This document shows, one piece after another, positions 6,452-7,665 of a stretch of 7,665 nucleotides of DNA. Under the pieces are notes generated by a model that was given only the letters and a program-made list of their open reading frames with translations, made no database searches and was not told the origin of the DNA. Each line of letters starts with the position of its first letter. Position 1 is the first letter of the stretch. The stretch is taken from assembly GCA_035315065.1 (NCBI GenBank), contig DATFYM010000059.1:1-7665 (forward strand). The letters run 5' to 3'. The position numbers and the translations under genes are program-made. The stretch comes from DATFYM01 sp035315065 (lineage in GTDB: Bacteria > Acidobacteriota > Terriglobia > UBA7540).

Positions 6452-6597
6452 CGGCCCGCATCTCGCCGCGGATTCTAAGAAGGGCTAAAGGCGCCACGTT
6501 CGAATGCGTGAAATAGGACGCCGGACGATTCGAGGTCAAGTCGTGAATTCCTGCGAATGACCGCGAGGTTCCGGAATACCAGAAAGGGGTGACAATC

Positions 6598-7043
6598 ATG
6601 TGCCGATGTATACGGATTTCCGTGTCGTTGGTTCTAGGGCTGTTCCTTGTCGCGGGCTGTGCGTCCGTTCCGCGTGCCCAATCACACTGAAAACCATTGA
6701 GACTCCCCAGGGCGGCAGAATCGTCTATGGATTGGTGGACGGGGCGACCAGCCCGGCAGGAGCCATGGCCACAATGCTGCGCACCGTGCATAACACCTGC
6801 GGGGAAAACGAGGAGGTTTCGGAGGAGGAAACGCGGGAGTACGGGATAGACGAACAGGGACGGCTCTCAGAGAGGTCGACCAAAGAGAGTGTGAGACGGG
6901 CCGAGGCTCGTTTTCGCTACAAGTACGACACGCACGGCAACTGGGTGGAGAAGGTCATCGAAGGCCGTGGCGGCGTGGACCAAGAATTCACCGTGTCAAG
7001 CATTGAGCGACGACTGGTGGCCTATTACGGAGAAGAAAATTGA
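6598..7043 (+). CDS. Lipoprotein with YD-like motif; signal peptide out of frame with mature part
   Basis: ATG 6598, preceded by AAAGGGG about eight bases away, reads MCRCIRISVSLVLGLFLVAG then CASVPRAQSH and stops at TGA 6688-6690. LVAGC is a good lipobox, so this is a lipoprotein signal peptide. The mature part is in another frame, from about 6680: ITLKTIETPQGGRIVYGLVD, GAMATMLRTVHNTCGE, then a charged segment and YKYDTHGNWVEKV before EFTVSSIERRLVAYYG, ending TGA 7041-7043. One missing base (or two extra) near 6680-6688 would reconnect them, giving roughly 148 residues. The YD..GNW motif resembles single YD/RHS-type repeats in acidobacterial secreted proteins, and the TPQGGRIVYG..DGAT block resembles another conserved acidobacterial domain. 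Both are recalled, not searched. Function unknown; probably anchored in the envelope. It follows the exported-protein gene by about 245 bases. Confidence 0.65.
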
Positions 7044-7187
7044 ATCAATCAGCCGTGACCGGAAAAGATTTGAGCAACCGATACACCGCGGTGGATGGTG
7101 ACCCATAAAGGGCCTTTCAAGGGAATAGATCCTCCCTAGTCGGAATTAACCGGCCAATCCTTTAAATCAAGCCACTAAAAGGTAGCT

Positions 7188-7206
7188 GAGAGGCGTTATT
7201 CCTCTC
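7188..7206. other. 6-bp stem hairpin in the gap before the right-edge transposase
   Basis: GAGAGG (7188-7193), 7-base loop, CCTCTC (7201-7206). It lies 145 bases after the lipoprotein stop and has no T tract. It is followed by an imperfect palindrome of GGAGG-A-GGGG/CCCC-G-CCTCC (7229-7248). Both may belong to the end of the mobile element that carries the transposase. Confidence 0.3.
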
Positions 7207-7274
7207 CAGTTGAGATTGTTTCTCTTCAGGAGGAGGGGCCCCGCCTCCGGCTCAGATCTTGGCGGGTCAGCGCC

Positions 7275-7287
7275 GGGGCAAAGCCCC
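7275..7287 (+). promoter_or_regulatory. Hairpin immediately before the transposase start
   Basis: GGGGC (7275-7279), AAA, GCCCC (7283-7287) ends one base before ATG 7289. In mRNA it would occupy the ribosome binding site, a common way for insertion sequences to hold down translation from outside transcripts. No separate Shine-Dalgarno sequence is visible, so repression is inferred. Confidence 0.4.
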
Positions 7288-7288
7288 T

Positions 7289-7665
7289 ATGAACCACGAT
7301 TCTTTTTATCCCACTTTCTGCCCCGCCGCACAAGCTCGAAACCGATTGGGCTCACGACAGCGAGCAGGTCATGCTGCGGCGATGCCCGCTTTGCGAACGC
7401 GATTCCATCATCGGTCACGGTCGCCGGCGCAAGCAGGCGCACGATGAACATCACGACTGGATTGGGATTCGACGCGGCCTCTGCCACGGTTGCGGGAAGT
7501 CCTTCACCTTCCTTCCGCCGCTTTCTCTCCCTTACACCCACTACAGCTTGCTGGCTCGCTGCCAGGCGCTCCGGCGACACTTTACGGAGCACTACTCCTG
7601 GGAAGATGCGACGCCCACGCTCAGGGACCCCGATCGGATGCCCGATCCTTCCACCCTTCGCCGGT
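7289..7665 (+). CDS. DUF6431-type transposase-associated protein (partial, frameshifted at start)
   Basis: From 7293 to the window end one plus-strand frame stays open: ILFIPLSAPPHKLETDWAHD, then RCPLCERDSIIGHGRRRKQA, DEHHDWIGIRRGLCHGCGKS, FTFLPPLSLPYTHYSLLARC, and DPDRMPDPSTLRR. The CPLC and CHGC pairs form a zinc-ribbon-like motif followed by a basic, aromatic segment. This is the pattern I recall for DUF6431 proteins that accompany IS elements in acidobacteria and other soil bacteria. The frame's only ATG (7371) lies inside the conserved part. At 7289 the sequence reads ATGAACCACG, whereas ATGACCACG would start the frame as MTTILF, so one extra A probably breaks the N terminus. A GGGGC-AAA-GCCCC hairpin (7275-7287) ends one base before this ATG. 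The C terminus lies outside the window. Confidence 0.65.

Noticed and set aside
7084..7093. Perfect palindrome CACCGCGGTG
   Set aside because: At 10 bases in GC-rich DNA it is expected by chance, and it has no companion repeat or promoter next to it.

Overview
The window looks like accessory DNA from a moderately GC-rich soil bacterium, most likely an acidobacterium. That assignment rests on the families present (an exported LmbE-type hydrolase, a periplasmic tyrosine-phosphatase-like protein, a receiver/RsbW-type ATPase fusion, a YihY-type membrane protein, YD-motif lipoprotein, DUF6431-type transposase) and on resemblance recalled from memory. No marker gene confirms it. I see no rRNA, tRNA or CRISPR array.

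Left half: a transposase start runs off the left edge on the minus strand (1-49) behind a consensus ribosome binding site and a plausible promoter. About 450 bases without a convincing gene follow. Then come two intact minus-strand genes for exported proteins: a PIG-L/LmbE deacetylase-like enzyme (547-1371) and a dual-specificity/tyrosine phosphatase-like protein (about 1821-2465). A broken, truncated YihY/BrkB-type membrane gene lies on the plus strand (2805-3159); its product can be rebuilt only by undoing three single-base indels. Next is an intact plus-strand gene (3396-4286) that fuses a degenerate receiver domain to an RsbW-like HATPase domain. It ends at a perfect 10-bp hairpin.

Right half: a DUF1003 membrane gene (4572-4878) has one frameshift and is cut off after its second membrane segment. 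It runs into a 10-bp tandem repeat, a sequence resembling an ISL3-family terminal repeat, and a minus-strand chimera in which an ISL3 transposase core is joined in frame to what looks like the N terminus of an S8 (subtilisin-like) peptidase. After about 600 bases without a clear gene come two plus-strand genes for secreted proteins: a small exported protein (5921-6353) and a lipoprotein (6598-7043). In each, the signal peptide and mature part lie in different frames. A DUF6431-type transposase (7289-7665, partial) also appears frameshifted at its start and runs off the right edge.

Taken together, the window reads as a mosaic bounded by outward-facing transposases and scarred by an ISL3 remnant. 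Intact genes for signalling and exported enzymes sit among recently broken ones. No complete undescribed system is evident. The observations most worth checking are the clustering of single-base frameshifts just downstream of start codons in the right half, the S8/ISL3 chimera, and the degenerate receiver/anti-sigma ATPase fusion.
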